64,000 nt of DNA from Pezizomycotina sp. ARF18 (lineage: Eukaryota; Ascomycota): positions 186,001 to 250,000 of the forward strand of contig AZLU01000005.1 of NCBI GenBank assembly GCA_002224055.1. Reading direction: 5' to 3'. The translations under genes were made by a program, and so were the position numbers. The notes below the pieces were generated by a model. It worked only from the letters and a program-made list of their open reading frames with translations, searched no databases and was not told where the DNA came from. Of the stretch, positions 23,939 through 34,439 are shown in pieces (within the stretch, counting starts at the first letter, position 1; every line of letters starts with the position of its first letter).

Positions 23939-25146
23939 TCATCTCCAGTTCCTACCCGGCGGTATCTCGCTCGTCTCGTGCCTCAGGGCCGTATTACTCT
24001 GGCCAGTGCTCTCCACCGCAGGTGCTCCAGTCTGAACCGGCTGCTCTACTGCCACCGCAGATTCATAATAACCCCTTCCCGGTACCGCAACCGTCTCCTG
24101 CTCCCTACCCAACCCATTATTCTCCTGCCCTACCATCGTCTCCCGTATTGGCGCCCCGGCAGCTCCTGCACCACGGTATGCCTCGCGTGCGTCTCTCGCG
24201 GCCTCGCGGCGGGTAATTCGTACGCAACGGGCGGTACCGGCGCGTCAGGTAACTCCGGAACATCGCTCTTCTTCTCATCCCCGCGGAAGTATGGCTATCG
24301 TCGTTCCGCCTTCGCCGGCCGAAGAGGTACGCGAGGTATAATAATACTCCTATTACCACGAACGCGAGGGGTACGCCGACGCCGATGCCGATTTTCGCGC
24401 CGGTTGATAGGCCGGATTTCGAGTTACTAACGCCGCTGGAGGTTGTCGTCGCGGAGGGGTCGCTGGATTTGCTGTCTTGCTTCGACGGGGAAGATGCGGA
24501 GGGTTCGCTGCTACCATTGCTGGCTGTTTCTGACGCCGTATCGCCGGAAGAAACAACTTTCTCATCCGCAGATACCTGGCTCGCGCCCGTCGCCTTCGCG
24601 AATCCAGAGTTGAAACTCGGACGGGTATCACTACTAGTCCTCGGAGCACCCGGCGCGCTCACCGTCACTCCTCCCCCCACACTACCGCCTCCACTCCCAC
24701 CCCTAGCACTGACGACTTCCCCCGCGCTCGCGCTCGTAGGTGTCTGCCTGGCGCGACTCGAAGCGCTCGTGCTACTACTACTACTGCTGCCGACGCTGCT
24801 GCTATCGGTAATAGCGCAAAAGCCGGTTCTATAACTATCCGCCTGCCGGAGACCCGTAGCGTCGTTGCCGCACGCGCTGCTGAGGCATGATTTGAAGGTC
24901 GGGCGGGAAGCGGGTTCGCAGATGCATGAGAAGGAGACGAGAGCGCACGTGTGGACGTCTGTTCCGTCGAAGCAGGGAGACTATGGGGCGCGGCGCGTTG
25001 TTAATAATTAATTAGTTTAAGGAGGGATAAAGTGGGTTTTAGGGGAGGTGGGGGGGGGGAGCTTACGAGGCAGTCTGGAATCGCGGGAATTGTGCGGAGA
25101 CTACGTGAAGGAGAAAGAAGAATAGGAAAGGCGTGAGGGGGTACAT
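23939..25146 (-). CDS. CFEM-domain single-pass membrane protein
   Basis: The ATG at 25146 opens a signal peptide (MYPLTPFLFFFLLHVVSA). Exon 1 ends at 25067; an 86-bp intron (GTAAGC...CATAG) leads to exon 2 at 24980. The mature start is a CFEM domain with eight cysteines: PDC, SPC, HTC, SFSC, IC, KSC, SAC and GFC. CFEM proteins are extracellular or cell-wall, some binding haem, others acting in adhesion or as effectors. A long Ser/Thr-rich stalk follows, then a glycine-rich membrane helix (KIGIGVGVPLAFVVIGVLLY) with a basic stop-transfer RRRR and a roughly 110-residue cytoplasmic tail ending in EIPPGRNWR. The residue usually Asp in the D-F-x-C position is Ser here. Frame changes near 25090 and in the tail near 24200. 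Confidence 0.82.
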
Positions 25147-25659
25147 GTTTGTGAACTTGACGGACGCGGTCCTCCCGTGGGGGTGTTTTTTGAAGATTTT
25201 TTTTTTTTCACGATGTTGATGTTAAAATGATCATACTCAACTCGGATGTGTTTTGATTTCGGGAGATTTCTCGCGGACAGAAAATGTCAGCCGCAAATAT
25301 TTCCACTCGCTCGTGATCATGCGTCCCCCGGTTTTCTGCAGTTGATCCCTGCGGGGGGGGATGCCCCTGAAAATTGAAGAATCGCCGCCAATAATTCTAT
25401 ACCCAAGTAGCCTCCGCTATCGTAAATGATTGGATACGGCAAGACACCGATTAATACATGTACTATTATTATAAAGTGCTAATAGCTTAATGATCCAATG
25501 CAATCTATCAATATTAGTATTCTATATACCCTAGTATTTTATCTTTTACAGGCAATATAGTAGTAATATATGGATGATTTTTTAGCCACTGGCACTTCTG
25601 GGATTCAACCGTGAAGATACCAAAGGTTAACCGGTTCTGGCGTCATTCTCGTGGGAGTC

Positions 25660-25691
<32 letters not shown>

Positions 25692-26979
25692 CTCGTTCTT
25701 TTTTCCAATTACATGTATATAAAAAACATTCAATATACGATGTAAACGCGTCATGTACTTCTTTTATTTCCGTTTGATTGTTTTATCTTGATTGGTATAG
25801 TATCGAACTCAAAAAAAATCTACATCTGCCAGCACTAGACTGAACGTCCGAGATGTAGTTTCTTTTATCATATCTGCCTCTGTATGCTGTAATGGCCCAG
25901 TCTGAGAAAAATCCACTCCACCTCTTCTTGCTAGTATGTATCGTTTGATTTTGATTCGATGATATTGGGAAACCTCCACTTGAGTACGTTGCGTTCCAGA
26001 GGAAGATGCCATGGTATACATCTAGCTCGCTGCAGATATCAGTGTCAAATCCCAGAACACTCATACTGGATATCCCTGGTGGGTTCGAACCCTCCGGCTC
26101 GTGCTTGGGGTAAACGGCGGTAGACACTACTCTTTTGCTGGCTTCGCAGATAGAAAACGGGGGAAAACCACCTGCCGAACGACCACCACGGACTTAAAAG
26201 GGGTCCGAGTTGGAGATATAAACAGCGCCTCCGGATGATAACTCATATTTCCGCTTTATAAGTTTACTCCATCAAAGTATCGTAGGTGTATATCTTTTTG
26301 TTTGCTTTTCGATATACCAACACGCACCTGTTTCACCGGGGTAGATACTAGTACGGCGCTTCATGACCTCCCGTTCGATGTTATCTTTAGGGTACGTGAT
26401 ATTTAATATTTAACAAAAAAAAAAAGGTAGTATATTTACGTTCACGGGCGCACGGTAGAGGGGAAGATGAGGATACGCTTGCAATGCTAATGGACAGGAT
26501 GGGGGTGAATCGTTGTGTGAATATACTCAAAGTAGAACTTGAAGTTTGATATAAGTAGAAGTTGGGATTCGTGAGATGTTACTTGTTTACTTCTTTGCTA
26601 TAAGACCAACAAGTACGCGTACGCAAACGGACTCCTTACTAGTATTGAGCTCCAATTACAAATTTGGTAAGATATAGACATGTCCCCATTAAATAACTAC
26701 AAATAAAAAAAAGTCAGACTGATATGAATCGTGAAAGTAATTCGAAAAAAATAGTCTGTTCTGATTATGACATCTTTTTAATCTACAAATAGTTTACTTT
26801 ACGGAATAGACAAGACTTCACTTATAGCTTAGGTTTGTGCAACTGTTCCGGCGGAAAACATCCGTTAATGGCGACGCTAAAGTAAGTAATGTGAATCTCA
26901 GCGAGCGATATTGAGGCCTGCAAATGGTTCCAAACAGGACCTCGAGGACGATGTAAAAGAAACCGTCGGGGGTCGGATC
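25147..26979. other. Long A+T-rich spacer
   Basis: One unrecognised minus-strand frame of 114 codons lies at 26127-25783 (starts MSTAVYPKHEPEGSNPPGIS). Otherwise there are simple repeats and short frames. The palindromic GGTTCGAACC near 26085 resembles a tRNA B-box but no tRNA folds around it. Confidence 0.45.
25661..25691. repeat. Poly(T) tract, about 31 bp
   Basis: The longest homopolymer in the window, uninterrupted. Confidence 0.95.
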
Positions 26980-28239
26980 TTAAGAGCCCCGGCAGAGCGA
27001 CATGTACCCGAGAATATCATATGCAAATACTGTACAGTTACCCTTCATATCACAATTACACTGACGCCTCTTGCCGAGCTCGTCTTCCTCGTAGGGATTA
27101 TAGTAGTTGGCGTTTGATACCTTTGCGCGGACATTTCGTACTAGAGACTCTAAGGGGGCGTGTATTTCCCGACAGCGTTGAGTCCGGTAGTCTAGGCGTA
27201 TGTTCAGGAGCTTGACGGAATGTAAACAGTGCAGCGTGGCTATGTAATCCGACAGCCTATCCTCAATGTACATACCTTCTAGCTGCAGGGACTGCAGAGA
27301 TCGTACCCAGCTTATGTGCGAGGAAAGGCGCTTGTGGTTAAGGCTCGAAGTCTGGGAGGCCGCGAGGCGTAGAAACTGTAGATTCTTGCACCAAGGCAGC
27401 CAGAACGCGAACGAGTTGATGTCCTCGGTGTCCATTGAAAAATTCTGCAAGCGCTCCATAGTGGGTTTCGTCGGAAGTTGCGGAACCCGTCCTCGACGTC
27501 TAGAAACTCCGGCTGCCTCCAAATACCTGTAGCGCTGGCTTTTGATAAGATACTCGTCCAATTGTCTTCAGTCCTGCTGAGCTCCTCCAGTTCATGATCG
27601 GACCCCCAATGTAGCCCTTCTCGAGAATACAATTCGAACGTAGTCAGCTCCTCGAAGCTGAAAGATGCAAAGGCGTTGGACACGATGCGGAAGACTAGTA
27701 TTTCATATTGCTCCTCACGTTCCATTTCGTCCGAACTAACGGTGAATTAACCACAAGCCTGCACAAGGTCGGAGCGAACACCCGCAGCATGTTCCTGAGA
27801 AGATTACCTAACTGCTCCTGCGAGCGATAAACTAAATTCTCGGGCATAAACTTACCCGGCTGTAATAACGCCGTGGTGACGCGGTTAGGGTACGGACTGT
27901 TAGGGTAATGCTCCGGCCCAGACCGCTCATTGTAGCTCTTGCCGATACGAAGGGTTCGAAGGTGCGAGGATAGGGCGGAACCGGAGATATCCGTTGCATT
28001 ATAGGGGAACCTAGCATGGGTGTTGCGGCGGTCAAGACACCGGACGTCGAGCGTAACATCGGGTAGAAACCTCTTTGCATAATATATACAGCCTTCTGTT
28101 TACGCAGCCTAGATTTCGCAGCGTAGAGTTGCTGAAGTATATGGATCTTGAGGTCAACCCGTTATAGTCGTCGGCCTCGAATTCTAACGCGTAGAATCAG
28201 TGATTTTCTCAAGGCGAGAGCAGATAATTGCGTTAACAT
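26980..28239 (-). CDS. F-box/leucine-rich repeat-like protein
   Basis: Read from an ATG at 28239 (MLTQLSALALRKS). The F-box-like start continues as LEFEADDYNGLTSRS and STLRNLGCVNRRLYILCK, then FLPDVTLDVRCL, SSHLRTLRIGKSYNER, a leucine-rich middle (LLRNMLRVFAPTLCRLVV) and LRR-like blocks (LQFLRLAASQTSSLNHKRLS, LQSLQLEGMYIEDRLSDYI, LHSVKLLNIRLD). It ends YDILGYMSLCRGS at 26980. Likely an SCF adaptor. The pieces lie in three frames with changes near 28185, 28080, 27730 and 27480; no in-frame substitution stop is needed to explain them. It is related in layout, not closely in sequence, to the F-box genes on either side. Confidence 0.6.
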
Positions 28240-28311
28240 TCTACGCTACCAGTATATGTACATGTATGTCATCTATCTAGTGCTAGTATTATGAACCGGA
28301 TACACCTAAAG

Positions 28312-28965
28312 TTATTCTGCCTTGAACACATCTGGTTCTATGGTTACTGATCTTCCCCCAACCTGGTAGCCCACAAAATAGCCCTCAACACCAAAAGTGA
28401 CTGTTTCGACGGTTACGTCTTCGAGGCCATATTCGTTTATAAAATTGACCATGACATCCCTAGTCTTCACCGTACACGGGTGTGACGGGGGGGAAAGCGG
28501 TTTTCGAATGGTGCCTCGTCGTAATAATTGCACATCTGAGCTTTATAAACCGAGGATACTCCTCGTTTATAACCTTTGTCCTTGATCCACGTTGCAAGTT
28601 TTTCAACCTGGAAATATTCAGCCTCGTGCTGTATCGCTTGATATTTGACAATGTCAAAGCCCTGCTGCTTATCGTAGAGAAATGGATACATTCCTCGTCG
28701 TAGGTATCTGTTCGAAGCCTTCGAGGTGAGCGGTTTCTCTTCATCGCGATAAATGTGGGTCTCACTTACTGTAAGATAAATTGGAACAAGTCGGATCCGC
28801 GTCGATAAAATATGAACCGTCGATTTCGATGTTGTTCCAACGGTCGGAGAGAAGAGCCTCAAAATAGGGGCTCTGTGTGGTCAGCGTGCTGCTTAGTGTC
28901 CTAAACTGCCGGCCTCCAACGTCCAGGGTGACGGGCTGCGATTTTTGTTCTCTGGTATCCGTCAT
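28312..28965 (-). CDS. BTB/POZ (T1/KCTD-type) domain protein, paralogue of the 23-kb gene
   Basis: Exon 1 is 28965-28770, a 62-bp intron (GTAAGT...AACAG) follows, then exon 2 from 28707. Product: MTDTREQKSQPVTLDVGGRQ, FEALLSDRWNN, DGSYFIDADPT, then after the intron YLRRGMYPFLYDKQQGFDI, VKYQAIQHEAEYFQVEKL and CNYYDEAPFENRFPPRHTRV, and a C-terminal domain with FINEYGLEDVTVETVTFGV, ending PDVFKAE. The intron interrupts the same codon in the same phase as in the 23-kb BTB gene, so the two come from one duplication, now in inverted orientation about 5 kb apart. One-base frame changes lie near 28788 and 28465. Confidence 0.8.
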
Positions 28966-29309
28966 GCTTGATACGCTTATGATTTCGAGTATGGTTTTAA
29001 TTCTAGCTCTCGTGTATCTAAGTTCGTTTTTTCGACGGACAATAATAGTCGGAGACTCCTTCAAAAAATAGAAGAGAAGTTTCGCAAGGTAGTAGGTCGG
29101 TTAATATAGGGATCCACTAACTTCTGTATATATAACAGGGTAATCGGAAAATCGCCAACATGCATGGAGTATGAATCATTCGAGGGCTTTCCCGCACCTC
29201 TGTCTTACGCAATTATAAATAACTCTTCAGAATCCCTAGCGAAACTATCTTTTCTACTGAAACCTCGTTCGCGATTTTGAAAGCGTTTGCCTAATACTAT
29301 TTTCAAGCG

Positions 29310-30750
29310 ATGACCATTCGTAAAGCTGCCTGATGAGATTATCACGAAGTAAGTTAACCTAGATAACCCACTGAACGTCATTGGGCTGATTCATAGCATT
29401 TAGATTGTCGAACTGCTATAGAAGCTGATGATCACGTGACAACTTTATTGAAGAGTCTATGTCTCTTGAACAAGAACTGGACGTCTGTAGCTCAGAGCTT
29501 TCTTTCCGAGAGGTCAAACTGTCACTATGGTGTATCAAATGTTACGAGGCAAAGATTCAGTTCCTGCGCAATAAAGAAGATATCTTGCAGAATATAAGAG
29601 TTCTGCAGATCGGGGAGAGCCGGTATACATCGATGTTAGGCCTGCGGAGCTATCGATGGACGATTGGGCTCGATCGAGAGATACCGGGTTGAGGTTTATC
29701 CAAAGTGTCGATGCTACGATGAAATGCCCAGCACCCGACCACCGAAGCTATTTACAGATGCATGGAATTCGTCTTTTCATGAACACACATCCACTCTTTT
29801 GCGGGACTGTGCTCAGTTCCTGCGAGAGCTGGTAATTATTTCTCCTTCTACCGATCGAGCGATGATAAAGTAAATTACCGGATCGGCGAGAACTTGTTTA
29901 TAGTATCTCCAAGGCCTTAAGTTCGTGCGTTTTCGAAAATCTCGGATCATTCGCCCTCCAAGTTTACGGACCGCAAGACTGGTGGCCGAAAGTTCAGATG
30001 GATTCGTGTCGGCCTATAGTTGGGATACCAAAACTCCCTGAGTTCGGCCGCTTGAAAGACTCCTATCAGTGGGAAATACCGGGGGCCCCTACCGAATCGG
30101 TTTCGAGCACTCTCCCCCTGGCTAAACTAGATGAAACCGTGGCGACTGAAGAACATCGGAGGACTCTGGAGCGAAACTTGGGGTGCATAAAACAGATGGG
30201 TCTGAGAATACGCACCCACTGCCTTGTCGGAGCCTGTATTGCGCCGATTCTTCTGCTATTTACCGGGTGGCTCAACTTGGCGGTAGGGTGCGCAAGCTGC
30301 ATGTGCAGGCTTTCTGTGGATTCGAGCCTTTACCGGCAGAACGTCTAAACAATCTCGTATCGCTAACGAGCTTGACGTTGCGGGGCTCGTCTGTCAAACA
30401 GTCTGTCACTGGCATTTTCAGGTATGCGATCTCTACGCGAGCTTACTTTGAAAGTGGCCTCTATAAGACACACCGAGGACAGGTGGCGAGAGTTTACTCT
30501 GCGCTGGAAAGGCTCGAAGACCTGAAGTCTCTAAATATAGACTGCCCCTTATACTATCGGCGGATGAAATTGGGTTGGTTCATGATTGTTACTCGAACGG
30601 TAAGGTAATTTCGACGGTCCGGTGCATGCGTTCGAGGAGGATATTGAGGCGTACTTGTCGCCTTGCAAGTCAAAGAGGATGCGTGGAACTTATACAGATA
30701 AGACCTGGACGAAGGATAGAATGAAACACTCTGGCGATTTTGACCCGTAG
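29310..30750 (+). CDS. F-box/leucine-rich repeat-like protein
   Basis: The F-box begins KLPDEIITK just before a donor (GTAAGT at 29349) and resumes at 29404 as IVELL-EADDHVTTLLKSL, CLLNKNWTSVAQSF, then the family block FREVKLSLWCIKCYEAKIQF and NIRVLQIGE shared with the 16.3-kb gene. The body has LRR-like pieces (AERLNNLVSLTSLTLRGSSV, LERLEDLKSLNIDCP) and a C-terminus of SPCKSKRMRGTYTDKTW ending at 30750. Probable SCF substrate adaptor. The pieces occupy several frames; the splice phase becomes regular if a GG at the donor was read as G. The short leader before KLPDEI is uncertain, as ATG 29310 is one frame off. Confidence 0.65.
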
Positions 30751-31066
30751 TAGCAATTAAGATTCAAGTATTACACTAGCGTCTGCAGGACTACATATTC
30801 ATGCGTATACTTAGGGATTTATTATTGATTGCATAGACTGAATAAAAGTCGATCATGAAGTTCTATTGCCCTTGCGTATTATACGCTTTTCATGGCAAGC
30901 TTTACTTGAGCTTTGCAAAGGACATAATCGCTTGCTTCAGGCGCAGCTCAATCATTTATATATTATATCATGATATAGTCAATTCCTAGTTTGATAATCA
31001 TATGTCTTGCGCTGGTGTCTTACACCTCTGTTTTCCCGTAAATGCTATTGTTACCTTGTTAGCACT

Positions 31067-32721
31067 TTACCGAAGAATATTTAAAATACAGGAAAAAAGA
31101 AACAATGGAAGTTTGCCGGGCAAAATATCCAGCTCGTTCGCGGGCTGGTCGCAACGATCAAGCGTACAAGGCAGCGTGGCAGTAGCGTCCCGGACAGTAT
31201 TGCTACCCCGAGCGACGATCACCCGACCCCATTGCACGTAATCGCCATCGAGAGGTTCAGGTTCGAGAAAAGTGGGAGTGAAAGAAAACCCCTTAAGGCA
31301 GCGGTAATACTCCCTAATCGTTGGGTTAGGTCTGTCCTCGTACTCCGGCATTTCATGCCCGCACGGACTGCCGGTGCAAGGAGAGACGGGGTGTAATACG
31401 GGCCCCATAAGCCCTCCCTCCGGCGCTTACCGCACCACTTCGAGCAGGCTATGTTGCACCTCGGCCGGCGCAAGTAGAAGAACTCCGGTATCCCGTAGTA
31501 AGCGCACAAGCTGGCTTCCATTGTCGGCGGGAAGTTCGGGTTTATCGTCTCCACGTAGGCCCTGAACTGGATATCATTGTAAGTATTATTTATGATGTCT
31601 TCTCCCTGGCCGTCCCGCAGTTTTAACTCCTTGATCTGTGTAAAAATCGGAATCGGTTCCCGACGCTCTGGCCACTCGGTGTCTTCTTTCCAGTCGGGAA
31701 ACGTGCTGATGTTGCCGCGGAAATACATCGGTACAACACCGGGGTGTTTCAACCTCTTTTTGCGCTCGGCGGCGTTGTTCATCAGAAGAGTGATCTCAGT
31801 TCCACAACGTATTCCATGAAATGGTCAAGTGCGAGCCCCAGTCGAACACAAAAGTCAGGTTTTCGACGTTTCGTAAGTAAGCCTTGTCGCCGCCGCTGCT
31901 GCCGTGGAGTAATAGCGTGGACATAGCGCGGAAGAACTTGTCTTCCATCTTGGAATACTTCGGTTCCACGTCTCCGAGCGAAATCATCTCGATTTTGCGC
32001 AGCTGCGGCCCAATGGATTCGATGAACGGGATTGCAGCGAGGAAGAACGCGAATGAATTGTTTATTTCGTCCTTTTCGCTTATTTTTTTAGACTTTTTAT
32101 CCGACCGAAGCGCATTTTCGTTGATTACGAGAGTGCTGAAGCAGCTTTTCCACGCGGACTCGGTTTTCCGGAAACCTTTCATTCGGGCGAGACAATCTGG
32201 GAGACATTGGCCAGCGTAGAATGTTAGGCTTCTGCGTAGGTGATCGCAAATGGCGGCATTAAATCCCCGAGAAATCCTGCGCATCTGCAGCAATTTCTGA
32301 ACGTCGTCTTCGTCATCGATGCTAAAATAGCCTAGGATCTGTCAACGTAGCATCGCCGTTAGTACTTGGTCATAACCTCGGAAAAGGCCCTCAAAGAAGT
32401 TATCATAGAAGAGATGATCAAAAAAGTCGGGGAATTAATTTCTACCTGTGCGAAAAGCTCGTTCGGGAGATGGAGCATGCCTTTAATACCCGGACTGATG
32501 TCAGTTTTACCTTCAATAACGGTACCAATATCTAACTTTTTAATAAGTGGAACAATGTCCAGCTTTCGTTTAATGGTTGGAACGATGTCTGTCTTTCCTT
32601 TAATATCTGTACGGATATCGTTCCCCGTTTTACAGAAGACCTTAGGAAACGACGCATGTTTCTCAGAACGAAATTGATCGTTGGATTCGGACGTAAAGAC
32701 TCTAGAAACGATTATGGACAT
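31067..32721 (-). CDS. F-box protein with decapeptide repeats upstream of the F-box
   Basis: Exon 1 runs from ATG 32721 to 32446, the intron is 32445-32339 (GTAGAA...GACAG, with a consensus TACTAAC branch site) and exon 2 starts at 32338. The F-box is split by the intron: MLHLPNELFAQ/ILGYFSIDDEDDVQKLL, then RRISRGFNAAICDHLRRSL. A long body follows (SFAFFLAAIPFIESIGPQLR, LRNVENLTFVFDWGS, MNNAAERKKRLKHPGVVPMY) and a cysteine-containing end (RCNIACSKWCGKRR, CGHEMPEYEDRPNP, YYRCLKGFSFTPTF). Ahead of the F-box the exon encodes five imperfect ten-residue repeats of the type DIxxxIKxKx. If translation starts instead at the MLHLPNEL methionine, the repeats are leader sequence. Frame changes near 31795 and 31400. 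Confidence 0.72.
32339..32445 (-). other. Spliceosomal intron with consensus branch site
   Basis: The 107-bp intron interrupts the F-box in phase 0. Donor GTAGAA, branch TACTAAC at 32364-32358, acceptor TTGACAG. It is the clearest branch point in the window and supports the assigned strand and frame. Confidence 0.8.
32483..32640 (-). repeat. Degenerate 30-bp in-frame tandem repeat (about 5 copies)
   Basis: Units read DIRTDIKGKT, DIVPTIKRKL, DIVPLIKKL, DIGTVIEGKT and DISPGIKG. The DNA units are 27-30 bp and diverged, but the D-I-x-x-x-I-K spacing is held. Confidence 0.75.
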
Positions 32722-33443
32722 ACTTATAGACAAATAGAAGTTTTGTGGATAATTGTATATATCTTCGCTAATTAGCAGTTACGGGCAGTTTTCCAACCTT
32801 CAGCTGGAGAAGGCGCCGAGCTTTGTAGCGAGCCATTGCTATTGGCCGTTGAAACTCCGCGCTGGACTCATGCGATGAGCCTCCGCCGCTGCCTTGCGAA
32901 AGGCCTCTTATCAAGAATCAAGATTCCACGGCTGGATATGAGGGACATAACAACACAATAATGAAGATCAATGGAGGTTCCATGAGTGATGTAAAAGTAC
33001 TATGGTCGTGGGAACGGATGGTATCGAGCATGTTGCTCTTAGAAAGTCCCCGTACAAAATAGACAAGACTCAATTATAGATACTTGATAGATATAACTCA
33101 GCTACTCCATGAATATGCTCCACCGGGGTTATAAATAGAATTTACATAGTATCGTATATTGTTTGGTCTCGTAATGACCTATCACTAGCTACGACTGAAG
33201 AATACACTGCAGAAGGAACATGTTAACCCGAAAAAAAAAAAGACGTAATTAAATTCAAGGGAGGATAAAATAACACTGGGATATCTTAGTATAGAACCAT
33301 AAGACCTTTAATTAATATAGGGTTGGCTACAAAGGTAGTTCTCTCGAAGTTCAAAATGCTTCGTAATGAAGTTTCGCATGGGGATGGATGGTAATGGACG
33401 TTGTGATTTCCGTCTAATCGGCCAGATCGCGATGGCTCAGAAT
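32722..33443. other. Intergenic spacer
   Basis: A+T-rich, no recognisable gene; a short A run lies at 33230-33241. Confidence 0.5.
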
Positions 33444-33808
33444 CTAGTAGCTATTCTGAGCGTAGTCACCGTGATGGTCGGAGGAATTAGCGCCAGTAAC
33501 CGCAGCTTCAGCGTTGTTTCTATTTGCAGAAACAGACGCGTCGCCTTTATGATCATTCGACTTCTTATCGCCCTTGTTCTTGCCGCTCTTGGGTTTCTTG
33601 TGCTTGTTGTTGCTACTACTGCTGCTACTAGCATTTGCGTTCGCGCTAGCGCTGGCACTTGCACTATTGCTGCTTCCTGCGGCGGCATTGGAGGTGTCAA
33701 ATGAGGAACCGAGAAGACCGGCATCAATAGCGATAATAGGAGACGCGGAGGCGCCGCTATCGCTCGAGCTGGATATGGAAGGACGGAAGCCTGCGGTCTT
33801 AACGACAT
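33444..33808 (-). CDS. Low-complexity Ser/Ala/Asn- and Lys-rich protein
   Basis: The ATG at 33808 starts MSLRPQASVL and, after a frame change near 33790, continues SSSSDSGASASPIIAIDAGL, SSFDTSNAAAGSSNSASAS with alternating Ser/Ala/Asn, then a lysine-rich block NNKHKKPKSGKNKGDKKSND and a closing SVSANRNNAEAAVTGAN to a stop at 33444. The alternating S/A/N stretch comes from imperfect trinucleotide-like repeats (33600-33670). No signal peptide is visible and no domain is recognised; it may be disordered, nuclear or cell-wall associated. The opposite strand also has open frames here, but they are Leu/Val-rich mirrors. Confidence 0.4.
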
Positions 33809-34439
33809 GATCTCAGCAGTTTCGCGAAATTTCCGTAGAGCATGGACATTTCTGGAGATCTCCAGGTTCAATAGCTAGCTCTCTCGGATGTTCCGTGACC
33901 CGATGTCACGGTCTTGATATAATAAGATCGCAAAAAGAGCCTACCGCGTGAGATGTCAGCTTAATCATTTTGATTGAATTTTATAATGAGTATGAGATAG
34001 GCGAGTAATTCATGGTAATGTGGTGCTGGGGAATAAGGGATGTTTCAAAACGCAATTTTCGCAAAATTTCAAGATATTTTGAAATTAGAGGACTACTAAT
34101 TTCATAGGGCTTGTGTTATCGTAAAATCTTGTATGTGTATATCGTATAGGGTCTCATGGGCATCTGATACAGTGCAGGACTGTATTGGCATCATATAACG
34201 ATGGCATGGCCGTACTCTAAGAAAATTTTGCTTGGAAACTTCCACAACGCTTCATATATTGGATCAAGCCTGCACTTGAGTACAGCAAGAGGACCATGCG
34301 TGAATTTCCATAAATCTAGATACATAAATCCTCATCGACGTTATGATATGAATTTAGAAGCAAAACCGTACACCTTGTACCTCTATGAGAGGAATAATGC
34401 GAAAAATAGAAAAAAGGAGAAATATGCAGCCATTAAGAT

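Noticed and set aside
24385-24834. Plus-strand Leu/Val/Pro-rich open frame
   Set aside because: Antisense to the Ser/Thr-rich stalk of the CFEM protein; Leu runs are the mirror of Ser codons.
26060-26110. Palindromic GGTTCGAACC resembling a tRNA B-box
   Set aside because: Flanking sequence forms no T-stem or acceptor stem on either strand and no A-box is correctly spaced.
33366-33810. Plus-strand Leu/Ala-rich frames looking like a membrane protein
   Set aside because: Mirror of the Ser/Ala/Asn repeat coded on the minus strand.
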